Source: Rubricoccus sp038746605 (GTDB taxonomy: Bacteria > Bacteroidota > Rhodothermia > Rhodothermales > Rubricoccaceae). Taken from it: a DNA stretch of 64,000 nt. The DNA is taken from assembly GCA_038746605.1 (NCBI GenBank), contig JBCDKM010000004.1:62001-126000 (forward strand), read 5' to 3'. The notes beneath the pieces are model-generated. The model was not told the origin of the DNA. It was given only the letters and a program-made list of their open reading frames with translations, and did not search any database. A program made the translations under genes and the position numbers. This document shows positions 42,763 to 52,622 of the stretch, piece by piece. The stretch's first letter is position 1. Each line of letters begins with the position of its first letter.

Positions 42763-43347
42763 CTATGCGGCCTCGTGACGCATGAGGAAGGCGCGGACGG
42801 CCGCGACGGTCTCGTCCACGGCCACGTCCAGGTCGTCGTTGACGATGACGCGGTCGACGTGCTTGGCGTGGTCCATCTCCATCTCCGCGCGCTCCAGGCG
42901 GACGCGAACGCGGTCCTCGCTTTCGGTGCCGCGAGCGTGCAGGCGGTCGGCCAAGGCGTCGAGGCTGGGGGGCGCGATGAAAAGCGTCAGCGCGTCCGCC
43001 CCATAGAGGCGCTTCACGTTGAGCGCGCCCTTCACGTCGATGTCCAGCACGATGCCGCCGCCGCCGTCGGCCGCGTCAATGGCCGCCTGTTCCAACTGGT
43101 CCTTGAGCGTGCCGTAAAAGCGGCCCGGGTAGACCTCCTCGAACTCCACGAACCCGTCCGCCTCGATGCGGTCGTTGAACTCACCGAGGGAGAGGAAGAA
43201 GTAGTCCACACCGTCGCGCTCGCCCTCGCGCGGAGGCCGCGTGGTGGCGGAGACGGAGAAGCGGAGACCGGGCACCTCGGCCATGAGGCGCCGCGCGATG
43301 GTGGTCTTTCCCGCTCCGCTGGGCGCCGTGAGGACGATCAAGTTCAT
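42763..43347 (-). CDS. gmk: Guanylate kinase
   Basis: 194 residues. The P-loop is APSGAGKTTIARRLM. GMP-binding residues lie in SATTRPPREGERDGVDYFFL and FVEFEEVYPGRFYGT, and the lid region is ARGTESEDRVRVRLERAEME. It phosphorylates GMP to GDP. It is cotranscribed with rpoZ and coaBC downstream and yicC upstream (57 bp). Confidence 0.97.
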   Translation of the reverse strand: MNLIVLTAPSGAGKTTIARRLMAEVPGLRFSVSATTRPPREGERDGVDYFFLSLGEFNDRIEADGFVEFEEVYPGRFYGTLKDQLEQAAIDAADGGGGIVLDIDVKGALNVKRLYGADALTLFIAPPSLDALADRLHARGTESEDRVRVRLERAEMEMDHAKHVDRVIVNDDLDVAVDETVAAVRAFLMRHEAA

Positions 43348-43404
43348 GGGACTGGGGAATGGTGACTCGGGACTGGGGGAGGGAGAGTCCCCATGTCGCC
43401 AGCC

Positions 43405-44295
43405 CTACACAACGTTCGCCACCTGCTCGCGGATCTTCTCCAGCGCCTCTTTCATCCCGACGGCGTGCTCCGCCAGCGCGGGATCGTTGGCTTTGCTCGC
43501 GATGGTGTTGGCCTCGCGGTTCATCTCTTGCGCGATGAAGTTGAGCCGCCGCCCGACCGGCTCGTCGGTGTCCAGCGCCTCGCGAAACTGGGCGACGTGC
43601 GAGCGCTGGCGGACCGTTTCCTCGGTCACGTCCAGTTTTTCCGCGACGAGTGCGATCTCAGTCTCCAGACGAGCGCGATCTAGGCGGTCATCGCCGAGGA
43701 GGTCTTTCAGTTTCTCCGCGAGGCGGGCGCGGTGCGCCTCCACACGCGAGGGCGCGCGGGACTCGACCTCGGCGGTGTGGTGCTCCAGGTCGTCGGCGTG
43801 CTCGCAAAGGGCAACGTGGAGGGCGTCGCCTTCGGCGCGACGCATGGCGTCGAGCTTGTCGAGGGCCTCCGCGAGGGCGTCACGGGTGGCCTCCCACGCT
43901 TCGGCCTCCTCCGCCTCGGCATCGGACGCGGGAGCGCGTATCACCTCGGGAAAGCGGAGGATGTCCGCGAGGGTGACGGCGTCGGCGCCCAATCCGGCAG
44001 CCTCGGCGGCGGTGCGGAGGGCGCGGCCGACGGCCTCGGCAGCGCGAGGGTCCACGGCCAGCCCTGCCTCGGCAGCGTCGCGGTCTAGGCTGACCGAGAC
44101 CGTGGCGTTGCCTCGCGCGATGACCTCTTTCACCGTCGCGACGATCTTCGCCTCATGCGCGTTCAGCAGACGCGGTGCCCGGACGTTGGCCTCGGCGAAG
44201 CGCCCGTTGACGGTGCGGACCTCGACGATGGCGGTCGTCGCGCCCACCGTGGCGGTGCCCCGGCCGAAGCCGGTCATGCTGCGAAGGGAGGACAT
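43405..44295 (-). CDS. yicC: YicC family endoribonuclease
   Basis: 296 residues from ATG at 44295 (MSSLRSMTGFGRG); an open frame upstream covers a tRNA and is not coding. The N-terminal SMTGFGRG and VEVRTVNGRF and the C-terminal PVGRRLNFIAQEMNREANTI and ASKANDPALAEHAVGMKEAL are diagnostic. YicC-like proteins are RNases that act on small RNAs. It is the first gene of a yicC-gmk-rpoZ-coaBC group. Confidence 0.94.
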   Translation of the reverse strand: MSSLRSMTGFGRGTATVGATTAIVEVRTVNGRFAEANVRAPRLLNAHEAKIVATVKEVIARGNATVSVSLDRDAAEAGLAVDPRAAEAVGRALRTAAEAAGLGADAVTLADILRFPEVIRAPASDAEAEEAEAWEATRDALAEALDKLDAMRRAEGDALHVALCEHADDLEHHTAEVESRAPSRVEAHRARLAEKLKDLLGDDRLDRARLETEIALVAEKLDVTEETVRQRSHVAQFREALDTDEPVGRRLNFIAQEMNREANTIASKANDPALAEHAVGMKEALEKIREQVANVV

Positions 44296-44355
44296 AGAGC
44301 GCGGGGGCTGAAACGACGAGACGCTGGCAGCGTGGGCCACCAGCGTCTCAGGGAG

Positions 44356-44442
44356 CGGAGAGAGAGGGATTCGAACCCTCGGTACCGTTGCCGGCACACA
44401 CGCTTTCCAAGCGTGCTCCTTAAGCCACTCGGACACCTCTCC
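44356..44442 (-). tRNA. tRNA-Ser (GGA)
   Basis: 87 nt with acceptor GGAGAGG/TCTCTCC, discriminator G, a long variable arm (GTGTGCCGGCAACGGTACC), T-arm GAGGGTTCGAATCCCTC and anticodon loop TTGGAAA (GGA). No encoded CCA. Confidence 0.96.
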
Positions 44443-44574
44443 GTGCTCAGGACCGCCAAGGTAAAAAGACGGAGGATGAAGGGTCTCGAAATACGGCGGG
44501 GCGATTGGTTCGGGACGCCGAGCGGCGAGAGTGACGCTCCCGGTGCTTCCATCGCTCTGCCGAGGTGGGCGGGG

Positions 44575-45960
44575 TCATGCGGCTCGGACGAGCGCCTCCA
44601 CCTCGTCCAGGTCCTTCGGGATACCGGGGCCGAGGACGCGGTGCCCGTCCTCCGTGATCAGCACGTCGTCCTCGATGCGGACGCCGCCGAAGCCGATCCA
44701 GCGCTCCGCCTCCTCGAAGTCGATGTACTCCGCGTGGCGGCTCTGTGCCTTCCACTGCGCGATGAGCGCGTCGTTGAAGTAGATCCCGGGCTCCACGGTC
44801 ATCACGTGGCCGGGGCGCAGCGTCCGCGCGAAGCGGAGGTACTGCGTGCCGAACTGGGTGGAGCGCGTCGCCTCGTCGCCGTAGCCGACGCGGTCTTCGC
44901 CGAGGCCCTCCAGGTCGTGGACGTCCAGGCCCATCGGGTGGCCGAGACCGTGGGTGAAATACATCGCGTGGGCGCCTGCCGCCACGATCTCGTCCACGTC
45001 GCCGCGCAACAGGCCGATCTCGACGAGGCCCGTCGTGAGGGTGCGGGAGGCGAGGTCGTGGACGTCGCGGAAGGAGACGCCCGGGGCGCACCTCGCGATG
45101 CAGGCTTCCTGCGCCTCTTTGACGAGCGAGACGATGGCGCGCTGCCGGTCCGTGAACGTGCCGCCCACGGGGGAGACGCGCGTGATATCGGAGCAGTAGC
45201 CGGTCTCGGGCGCGACGCAGCCCGCGTCGTGCAGGAGCAGGTCGCCCTCGCGGAGCGCGTAGCCGCTGGCGTGGTAGTGGGGCACCTCGCCGCGCGTAGT
45301 CAGGATGATGGGGAACGAGGGGTGCGAGCCGTGCGCGAGGGCGACGGCCTCCATCGCCGCGGCGACCTCGTGCTCCGTCGTGCCCGGCTGAGCCATGAGC
45401 GAAGCGGTGGCGTGCATCTCTGCGGCGATCCTCATCGCGATCTCGATTTGCTCTACCTCCTCGTCGGTTTTGAGAATCCGCTGCGCAATGACGGCCTCGA
45501 TCAGTGGCACGGAGGGTTCCACGGCGTCCGGTGCTATGTCCAAGAGCGCCGCGAGGCGGAGCCGCTGGTGGCCTCGGTACGGTGGGAGGACGTGGACCTC
45601 GCGTCCGGCCTGCTTCGCGGCCCGGACCGCCTCGAGGAGATCCCCCGGAGAGCCGGTGTGTTCGATGGCCGCGAAGCCGGCGCGCTCGCGAACAGAAGGC
45701 ACGTCGCCGTCCCAGACGCGGTCTTCCATGGTTGCATCGCGGCCGTAGAGCGTGGACTGACCGGAGTCAGCGTCCAGGGCGAGCGCGAGGCCGGGCGCGT
45801 TCAGGCCGGTGTAGTAGCGGAACGAGCCGTCCTGATGGAATCGGTAGTGGTTCGCTGGGTAATTCATCGGCGCGTTTCCGTTGCCGAGAAGCACGACGAG
45901 GCCGGTCAGGCCGCCCGCTAGCGTGGAGCGACGAGCGGCGAAGGCGGAGGGGGCGAACAT
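44575..45960 (-). CDS. M24 family aminopeptidase P (Xaa-Pro aminopeptidase)
   Basis: 461 residues from ATG at 45960. The N-terminal creatinase-like domain includes GNGNAPMNYPANHYRFHQDG and FRYYTGLN. The pita-bread catalytic domain has the metal ligands in LLLHDAGCVAPETGYCSDIT, FTHGLGHPMGLDVHD, TVEPGIYFN and ERWIGFGGVRIEDDVLIT. It is a cytosolic dimanganese peptidase that removes residues before proline. It stands alone, with the tail of the CRISPR array 92 bp upstream of its start. Confidence 0.95.
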   Translation of the reverse strand: MFAPSAFAARRSTLAGGLTGLVVLLGNGNAPMNYPANHYRFHQDGSFRYYTGLNAPGLALALDADSGQSTLYGRDATMEDRVWDGDVPSVRERAGFAAIEHTGSPGDLLEAVRAAKQAGREVHVLPPYRGHQRLRLAALLDIAPDAVEPSVPLIEAVIAQRILKTDEEVEQIEIAMRIAAEMHATASLMAQPGTTEHEVAAAMEAVALAHGSHPSFPIILTTRGEVPHYHASGYALREGDLLLHDAGCVAPETGYCSDITRVSPVGGTFTDRQRAIVSLVKEAQEACIARCAPGVSFRDVHDLASRTLTTGLVEIGLLRGDVDEIVAAGAHAMYFTHGLGHPMGLDVHDLEGLGEDRVGYGDEATRSTQFGTQYLRFARTLRPGHVMTVEPGIYFNDALIAQWKAQSRHAEYIDFEEAERWIGFGGVRIEDDVLITEDGHRVLGPGIPKDLDEVEALVRAA

Positions 45961-46052
45961 GCGCGAGGGGCTCGTGGAGAGGACTTCCAAAGTAGCGGCC
46001 CGTCTCGCTCTGTCGCGATGTCTGTCTGTCGTTCCCTGATCCGCCTCGGGAT

Positions 46053-49000
46053 CGGTTCATCCCCAGGCGACTGGGGAGAGGCCCGTCGTGGATCGGTGCC
46101 CGGCGCCTTGTGTCGGTTCATCCCCAGGCGACTGGGGAGAGGGCTGGTCTTCTTTGTCCTTCACGGCCATGTCGCGGTTCATCCCCAGGCGACTGGGGAG
46201 AGGCGGTTCGTTTCCTCGGATCGAGTGTAGTAGAACGGTTCATCCCCAGGCGACTGGGGAGAGGCGCACGGCATCAGCGCGATGGACCGCTGGGATCGGT
46301 TCATCCCCAGGCGACTGGGGAGAGGCTGACTCGCCGACCGAGATCTGGGGCGCCATCCGGTTCATCCCCAGGCGACTGGGGAGAGGCCCGTCGTGGATCG
46401 GTGCCCGGCGCCTTGTGTCGGTTCATCCCCAGGCGACTGGGGAGAGGCGTGCCCGCGCCATGCTGGCCGCGCCTTCGTCCGGTTCATCCCCAGGCGACTA
46501 GGGAGAGGCCATGAGTCGTAGTAGTTGGATGCGGGCTCCACGGTTCATCCCCAGGCGACTGGGGAGAGGGGGTTGATCGCCGAGCGAGAGACCCCGCTCG
46601 TCGGTTCATCCCCAGGCGACTGGGGAGAGGGGAGCGTCCGCCGCGCGTGCCGGTCGGACATGCGGTTCATCCCCAGGCGACTGGGGAGAGGGCTGACGCC
46701 GCCGTAGGGCCGGGGCGGCTCGCCGGTTCATCCCCAGGCGACTGGGGAGAGGTTGGATCCGCCGATGAGTCGCACGCGCTCGCTCGGTTCATCCCCAGGC
46801 GACTGGGGAGAGGTTCCCGGGCACCGGAACAGACGCCTCCTCTCCCGGTTCATCCCCAGGCGACTGGGGAGAGGTGGCACCGCGCCTTCGACTTGACGGA
46901 GCGCGCCGGTTCATCCCCAGGCGACTGGGGAGAGGTGCTCCGCCTATCGCCTCTTCTCTTCGCCTTGCGGTTCATCCCCAGGCGACTGGGGAGAGGGCGC
47001 TAGCGCCCCAGCACGAGTACCGCTTCGTCGGTTCATCCCCAGGCGACTGGGGAGAGGGTCCGGGAGGCTCTTCCGGTAGCCTTCCATCGCGGTTCATCCC
47101 CAGGCGACTGGGGAGAGGGCAGCGGCGGAGAACCCGGGGCGCCCGATCCTCGGTTCATCCCCAGGCGACTGGGGAGAGGTGCTTGGACGCCGGGACGAAC
47201 GTCGCGAGCGTCGGTTCATCCCCAGGCGACTGGGGAGAGGCCGACCCCGCCGCACTACCAACACCCCCCAAATGCGGTTCATCCCCAGGCGACTGGGGAG
47301 AGGGCCGTGCGCAGCATCACATCCACACAGGCGAACGGTTCATCCCCAGGCGACTGGGGAGAGGGATCTACCCCCGGCCGCGCTCGCCGTGCAGGACGGT
47401 TCATCCCCAGGCGACTGGGGAGAGGGAATTAAAAATTGCTCCATTGTCAAACTTCAGCGGTTCATCCCCAGGCGACTGGGGAGAGGGCACAGTTCGCACA
47501 GGCCGCTGCTAAGAGTGGCGGTTCATCCCCAGGCGACTGGGGAGAGGGCCAGGCTGTTGGCCTCGCCGTCGGCGGCACCCGGTTCATCCCCAGGCGACTG
47601 GGGAGAGGGACTCGCTCCGCCTCGGTGGGAATCTCCACCACGGTTCATCCCCAGGCGACTGGGGAGAGGAACCAGGGGAAGGTCGGACGACCGAGCGGCC
47701 TCGGTTCATCCCCAGGCGACTGGGGAGAGGCTGCAGTGCCCGGTTCGTGGCGTCGAGGCTCGCGGTTCATCCCCAGGCGACTGGGGAGAGGGCGCTGAGA
47801 ACGAGCCCGTCGCGGAACTCTCGCGGTTCATCCCCAGGCGACTGGGGAGAGGAGTGTCATCGCGACTTCACTCCGCTCTGTGTTCGGTTCATCCCCAGGC
47901 GACTGGGGAGAGGGGTGGGGCCCAGCGATTGCCAAGGTGACCGCCCGGTTCATCCCCAGGCGACTGGGGAGAGGTCCCGAAATCCGAATCATACCGTCGC
48001 GCTCTCCGGTTCATCCCCAGGCGACTGGGGAGAGGGCGGTCCGCGCCCGATCGCTGGTCGCATGGAGCGGTTCATCCCCAGGCGACTGGGGAGAGGCTGT
48101 CCGCTTAACCGGACGAGGTGTCCCCCTTCGGTTCATCCCCAGGCGACTGGGGAGAGGGGCGGCGAGGACCTCTTCCTGCCCTGGGGCACGGTTCATCCCC
48201 AGGCGACTGGGGAGAGGATCCGGTCGGCGGCTGGCTCCTTGTCGGTGCCCGGTTCATCCCCAGGCGACTGGGGAGAGGACCGTCCCTCAAGGCGGCGAGG
48301 CTAAGGGCGTCGGTTCATCCCCAGGCGACTGGGGAGAGGGCCACGCTGCACGAACGGCAACGCGCGCTCGCGGTTCATCCCCAGGCGACTGGGGAGAGGA
48401 TGTCCTCCACGAGGGCGGCCACGGCGTCTTGCGGTTCATCCCCAGGCGACTGGGGAGAGGGGGCCTCCCTTCGGGCCGAAGTCCCCGCCTGTCGGTTCAT
48501 CCCCAGGCGACTGGGGAGAGGGAGTTCACATACTTGTGAACCTGACCGAAATGCGGTTCATCCCCAGGCGACTGGGGAGAGGGCGGGCACGGCGCCCTTC
48601 GGCACGAAGGACAACGGTTCATCCCCAGGCGACTGGGGAGAGGGGGATGGAGCGGTTCGTGCGGCGCATCCGGGCCGGTTCATCCCCAGGCGACTGGGGA
48701 GAGGGAACGCGACACCCCCCACTACGACCAGCCCCACGGTTCATCCCCAGGCGACTGGGGAGAGGCCCTCCGCTGCCCTCAGCGCAATCTCAGGCTGCGG
48801 TTCATCCCCAGGCGACTGGGGAGAGGACATCCCGGATCTGGGCAGCGGCGGGGGACCGCGGTTCATCCCCAGGCGACTGGGGAGAGGGCTACCTGATCGG
48901 TAGCCTTCTCCGCCGTCATCGGTTCATCCCCAGGCGACTGGGGAGAGGGATGGGCTAGGCAAGCCAGCCCTCGGCACGGGCGGTTCATCCCCAGGCGACT

Positions 49001-50106
49001 GGGGAGAGGCGCTCGATGGCCCACCCCATCACGCGGATCGGCGGTTCATCCCCAGGCGACTGGGGAGAGGAAATCCCTGAGCATCGGGAGATTCGAATAC
49101 GCCGGTTCATCCCCAGGCGACTGGGGAGAGGAGGTCAGGGCGTCGTGGTATGGGCTGTCATCTCGGTTCATCCCCAGGCGACTGGGGAGAGGGGCTAACG
49201 GTCTTGTCGAGTGGGCTGAGTGTCCGGTTCATCCCCAGGCGACTGGGGAGAGGACCGAGACCGCCGCGGACCTCAACGCCGCAGGCGGTTCATCCCCAGG
49301 CGACTGGGGAGAGGCGGCGCGGGCGATCGCGAGCATCGGCCTGTGGCGGTTCATCCCCAGGCGACTGGGGAGAGGGATGGGCTAGGCAAGCCAGCCCTCA
49401 GCACGGACGGTTCATCCCCAGGCGACTGGGGAGAGGCCGGAGATGACCTGCCCGACGACCTCCGGCCTCGGTTCATCCCCAGGCGACTGGGGAGAGGTTT
49501 CGGATGTCCGTCCAGAACGTAGAGGAGGCCGGTTCATCCCCAGGCGACTGGGGAGAGGCAAAACGTTCCGCGATGGAGAGCAGGTCATTGCGGTTCATCC
49601 CCAGGCGACTGGGGAGAGGGTGCACTTTGAAATTGAGGAGGTGATGGGTGCCGGTTCATCCCCAGGCGACTGGGGAGAGGCTTGTGCTTGTCTCCGAACT
49701 GACCGCCGGATACGGTTCATCCCCAGGCGACTGGGGAGAGGGACCGCACCGAGAACCGAGAGGGTGGACGCGACGGTTCATCCCCAGGCGACTGGGGAGA
49801 GGTGGAAGAAGTTCCGCCCGATCCCCCGGACCTGCGGTTCATCCCCAGGCGACTGGGGAGAGGTCGGCGTCCCTGTCTGTGCTCATCCTCGGTGACGGTT
49901 CATCCCCAGGCGACTGGGGAGAGGGTGTTTACAAAAGACTGCAATTTGGTGGGCGACGGTTCATCCCCAGGCGACTGGGGAGAGGGACATCACGACAGCG
50001 TGGACCCAGGGTTCGCAGGTTCATCCCCAGGCGACTGGGGAGAGGACGATTTCTCCCGCATCGGGGAATCCTGCAAGCGGTTCATCCCCAGGCGACTGGG
50101 GAGAGG
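46053..50106 (-). CRISPR. Type I-E CRISPR array, 67 repeats / 66 spacers
   Basis: The 29-nt repeat begins CGGTTCATCCCCAGG on the plus strand. Its complement ends in GGGGATGAACCG, the standard type I-E form, with stem CCCCAG/CTGGGG and loop TCGC. Transcription is therefore leftwards and the leader is at the right end. The usual period is 61 (32-nt spacers). Exceptions are a 34-nt spacer ending at 47274 and 31-nt spacers before the repeats at 48189, 48371 and 50017. Two repeats vary: 46480 (GACTAGGG, near the old end) and 50017 (A for the first C, second from the leader). Spacer 46082-46113 is repeated exactly at 46387-46418. Spacers 48949-48980 and 49376-49407 differ at two bases. Confidence 0.99.
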
Positions 50107-50246
50107 GCTAATGATCGCACAGAAAAGGTCATTCTGTCAAAGAACCCCTCAAAGTAGCTGATGGTGAGCCTTTTCCCCTTCTGGACATGATTTGTCCTCT
50201 TTCCTGAGATGGGCTCGCATGTTGGAGACTCCCTTCCCCAAGCACC
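50107..50246 (-). promoter_or_regulatory. CRISPR leader between the array and cas1
   Basis: A 140-bp region that is AT-richer than its surroundings. On the minus strand it contains TTTGACAGAATGACC (TTGACA at 50135-50140) about 29 bp before the first repeat, a possible -35 element, but no clear -10. It must also carry the cas1 promoter on the plus strand. Orientation is inferred from the repeat. Confidence 0.7.
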
Positions 50247-51257
50247 ATGCCTGACAACCTTCGCGCCCTTCCTAAACTTCGCGATTCCATCTCTACGCTC
50301 TACCTCGAACGCGGCCGCCTGACACAAACCAAGAACGGCGTGGTCTTCGAGAACGACCTCGGGAAAGTAGCCGTCCCTGTAGCACAAATCGGTGCTCTCC
50401 TTCTTGGCCCGGGGACATCGGTGACCCACCGCGCCGTTCACATGACAGCCCGTTCGGGATGCTCCATCCTGTGGGTCGGACAGGAAGGCGTCCGGTTCTA
50501 CGCGCAGGGACTCGGCGAGACGCGGAAAGCGTACGCCCTGCAAGAGCAGGCACGCCTCGTTTCGGATCCCGCACTTCGGCTCCAGGTGGTGGAGCGGATG
50601 TACCGCATGCGCTTCGGCGAGGCACTACCCGAAGGCCTCACGCTCGAAGAAGTGCGAGGCCACGAAGGCGCGCGCGTCCGACGCGCCTACCGCGAGTTGG
50701 CGGAACGGTACGAGGTGGAGTGGAAAGGGCGACGGTACGACCGCGAGGACTGGGACGCGGGCGATCCGCTCAACCGAGCCCTTTCCGCTGCCAATGCCTG
50801 CCTCAACGGCGTCGCCCATGCCGCCGTCGTGAGCGCGGGCTACTCCCCCGGCCTCGGGTTCATCCACCAGGGCAAGCAGCTCTCCTTCGTCTACGATGTG
50901 GCGGACCTCTACAAAACTCTCCTGACAGTCCCACTCGCCTTCGGGACCGTTGCTGAGGGGCACGAGGATTCGCCGGGCGGCCTCGCGCGGATCGTGCGTG
51001 GCCGGTGCCGCGAGGCGTTCCGCGACTTCGGCCTTCTGCGCCGAATCGTGGCCGACATCCGGCGGGTCCTCGATCTCTCCGCGCACGTCCCTCTGCCGGA
51101 CGGGTTCGATCCCGACGACGACGCGGCCAACCCGACCGACTGGTGGACACCCCCCACGGGAGCCGATGTCGAGTTGGCGGTATCGGGGGACGGAGCATTC
51201 GGCGACGCGGGAGACGCGGACCTGAGAGATCCCGCCTCGGGGACACCGTCGGCATGA
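50247..51257 (+). CDS. cas1: CRISPR-associated endonuclease Cas1, type I-E
   Basis: 336 residues. Metal ligands expected from E. coli Cas1 align with Glu140 (EVRGHEGARVRRAY), His207 (GLGFIHQGKQ) and Asp217/Asp220 (FVYDVADLYK). With Cas2 it integrates new spacers at the leader end of the array. The C-terminal ~40 residues are an acidic, disordered-looking extension. The gene begins 140 bp from the leader-proximal repeat and is transcribed away from the array. It overlaps cas2 by 4 bp (ATGA). Confidence 0.98.
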   Translation: MPDNLRALPKLRDSISTLYLERGRLTQTKNGVVFENDLGKVAVPVAQIGALLLGPGTSVTHRAVHMTARSGCSILWVGQEGVRFYAQGLGETRKAYALQEQARLVSDPALRLQVVERMYRMRFGEALPEGLTLEEVRGHEGARVRRAYRELAERYEVEWKGRRYDREDWDAGDPLNRALSAANACLNGVAHAAVVSAGYSPGLGFIHQGKQLSFVYDVADLYKTLLTVPLAFGTVAEGHEDSPGGLARIVRGRCREAFRDFGLLRRIVADIRRVLDLSAHVPLPDGFDPDDDAANPTDWWTPPTGADVELAVSGDGAFGDAGDADLRDPASGTPSA

Positions 51258-51526
51258 CGGTGCTTCTCATGGAACGCGTCCCGCCCGGTCTTCGCGGCGA
51301 GGTGGCCCGCTGGCTCGTCGAGGTGGGGACAGGCGTGTTTGTGGGGCGCGCGAATGCCCTCGTGCGCGACCAGCTCTGGGACGCGTGCACCGAGAAGTGC
51401 CGGGGCGGGATGGTGCGGATGATCTGGAAGACCAACACCGCTCAGGGATTCGACGTGCGCACGACGGGCGCGAAGGGGCGCTACGCCGAAGAAATGGACG
51501 GTGTCTGGCTCGTCCGCGTGCCGTGA
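51254..51526 (+). CDS. cas2: CRISPR-associated endoribonuclease Cas2, type I-E
   Basis: 90 residues (TVLLMERVPPGLRGEVARWL, GVFVGRANALVRDQLWD, GGMVRMIWKTNTAQGFDVRT), the standard I-E Cas2 ferredoxin-like protein that bridges two Cas1 dimers. It starts at the ATG overlapping the cas1 stop, and its TGA stop overlaps the GTG of the WYL gene, so cas1-cas2-WYL form one translationally coupled unit. Confidence 0.97.
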   Translation: MTVLLMERVPPGLRGEVARWLVEVGTGVFVGRANALVRDQLWDACTEKCRGGMVRMIWKTNTAQGFDVRTTGAKGRYAEEMDGVWLVRVP

Positions 51527-52572
51527 ACTCCGCGTCGTTTAGCTTCGGTCCGTCCGTAACCGGTTTGACGCCTCCCGTGCCGTTCCCTGATCCTCCCCAT
51601 CTCTCGCGAAGCGCCCGCGCACTCCGCCGCTGCTTCGACCAAAGCATGAGGTGGGACCGCTATCAGATCGCGGCGGAACTCGGCTGCGTTCCGCGCCACG
51701 CCTCCCGCCTCGTCGACGAACTGCGCGAGGCCGGGGTCCCGGTGGAAGAGGAGCGGAATGGGCGCAAGAAGGTCTACTTCATCCCCGATGAGCACCAGCG
51801 GCGCACGATCCAGGTCGAGGAGCTAGACGAGGCGGCGCTCCGTGCGCTCGTCGTCGCGGCGGAGGCCTCGCGGGCGATCCTCGCCGGGACCTCGCTGGAG
51901 GAGCCTTTGGGCCGAGCGTTCGGCGCGCTCCTCGCCGCCTACCGAGGGGACGAGTACGGCACGTTTGAGCCGGAGGCCGTCGCGGACCGGTGGCACTTCG
52001 GGACGGTCGCGGCGCCTGGCGTGGGAGCGCTGGCGACGATGCGGACGCTGGACGAGGCCATCCGAGAGAGCCGGAGCGTGCGGGTCACCTACGTCAACGG
52101 ACGAGGCGAGCGCTCAGAGCGCGTGCTCGATCCGCTGGCCGTCGCGCCGTTCCCGAGCGGGTGGCAGCTCGCCGCGTGGTGCCACCGCCGCCAGGCCGTC
52201 CGCAACTTCAACCCCGCCCGCATCGAAGCCATTGCGCTGACCGATGCGTACTTCTCCCCGCCGGACGGCTGGGACGCAGACCTCCACTTCGACGGCCGCT
52301 TCGGCGCGCTCGAAGGCGACGGGCGGCTCCAGACGGTTCGGCTTCGCGTCTCGCGGACCGTCGCGCAGCATTTCCTCACGCGGCCCTACCACTCCTCCCA
52401 ACGGATCGCCGAGGCGGGAGGGGAGATGGAGGTCACGTTCCAGGTTCCGGAGCTTCAGGCGATCCGGGCGTGGGTGCGCTCCTGGGGTCCGGCGGTGACG
52501 GCTCTGGAACCACCGGAACTGGTGGAGGGGCTCACGGAGGATGCCCGCCAGACCGCCGCTCGGTACGCTTAG
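51523..52572 (+). CDS. WYL-domain transcriptional regulator of the cas locus
   Basis: 349 residues from GTG at 51523, which overlaps the cas2 stop (GTGA). A later ATG at 51646 would cut into the DNA-binding domain, so GTG is preferred. Residues ~25-85 are a winged helix-turn-helix (ALRRCFDQSMRWDRYQIAAE, CVPRHASRLVDELREAGVPV, KVYFIP). The WYL ligand domain follows (IRESRSVRVTYVNGRGERSE, LDPLAVAPFPSGWQLAAWCH, RNFNPARIEAI), and then a WCX-type C-terminus. Similar regulators sit in several I-E loci and usually repress cas genes. It lies between the adaptation and interference modules. Confidence 0.92.
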   Translation: MNSASFSFGPSVTGLTPPVPFPDPPHLSRSARALRRCFDQSMRWDRYQIAAELGCVPRHASRLVDELREAGVPVEEERNGRKKVYFIPDEHQRRTIQVEELDEAALRALVVAAEASRAILAGTSLEEPLGRAFGALLAAYRGDEYGTFEPEAVADRWHFGTVAAPGVGALATMRTLDEAIRESRSVRVTYVNGRGERSERVLDPLAVAPFPSGWQLAAWCHRRQAVRNFNPARIEAIALTDAYFSPPDGWDADLHFDGRFGALEGDGRLQTVRLRVSRTVAQHFLTRPYHSSQRIAEAGGEMEVTFQVPELQAIRAWVRSWGPAVTALEPPELVEGLTEDARQTAARYA

Positions 52573-52577
52573 CCTCT

Positions 52578-52613
52578 CCCGCCTCGGTGGGGCCGTGGGC
52601 GTGCCGAGGCGGG
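52578..52613. repeat. Short GC palindrome (family P), long-loop form
   Basis: CCCGCCTCGG and CCGAGGCGGG arms with a 16-nt centre, directly after the WYL stop codon. Confidence 0.8.
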
Positions 52614-52622
52614 CGGGGCTAT

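Noticed and set aside
44296..44436. N-terminal extension of YicC
   Set aside because: It would be translated from the tRNA-Ser gene; MSSLRSMTGFGRG at 44295 is the normal start.
46088..50157. Many overlapping plus-strand open frames with repeats such as GSSPGDWGE and RFIPRRLGRG
   Set aside because: They are translations of the CRISPR repeat and have no independent coding evidence.
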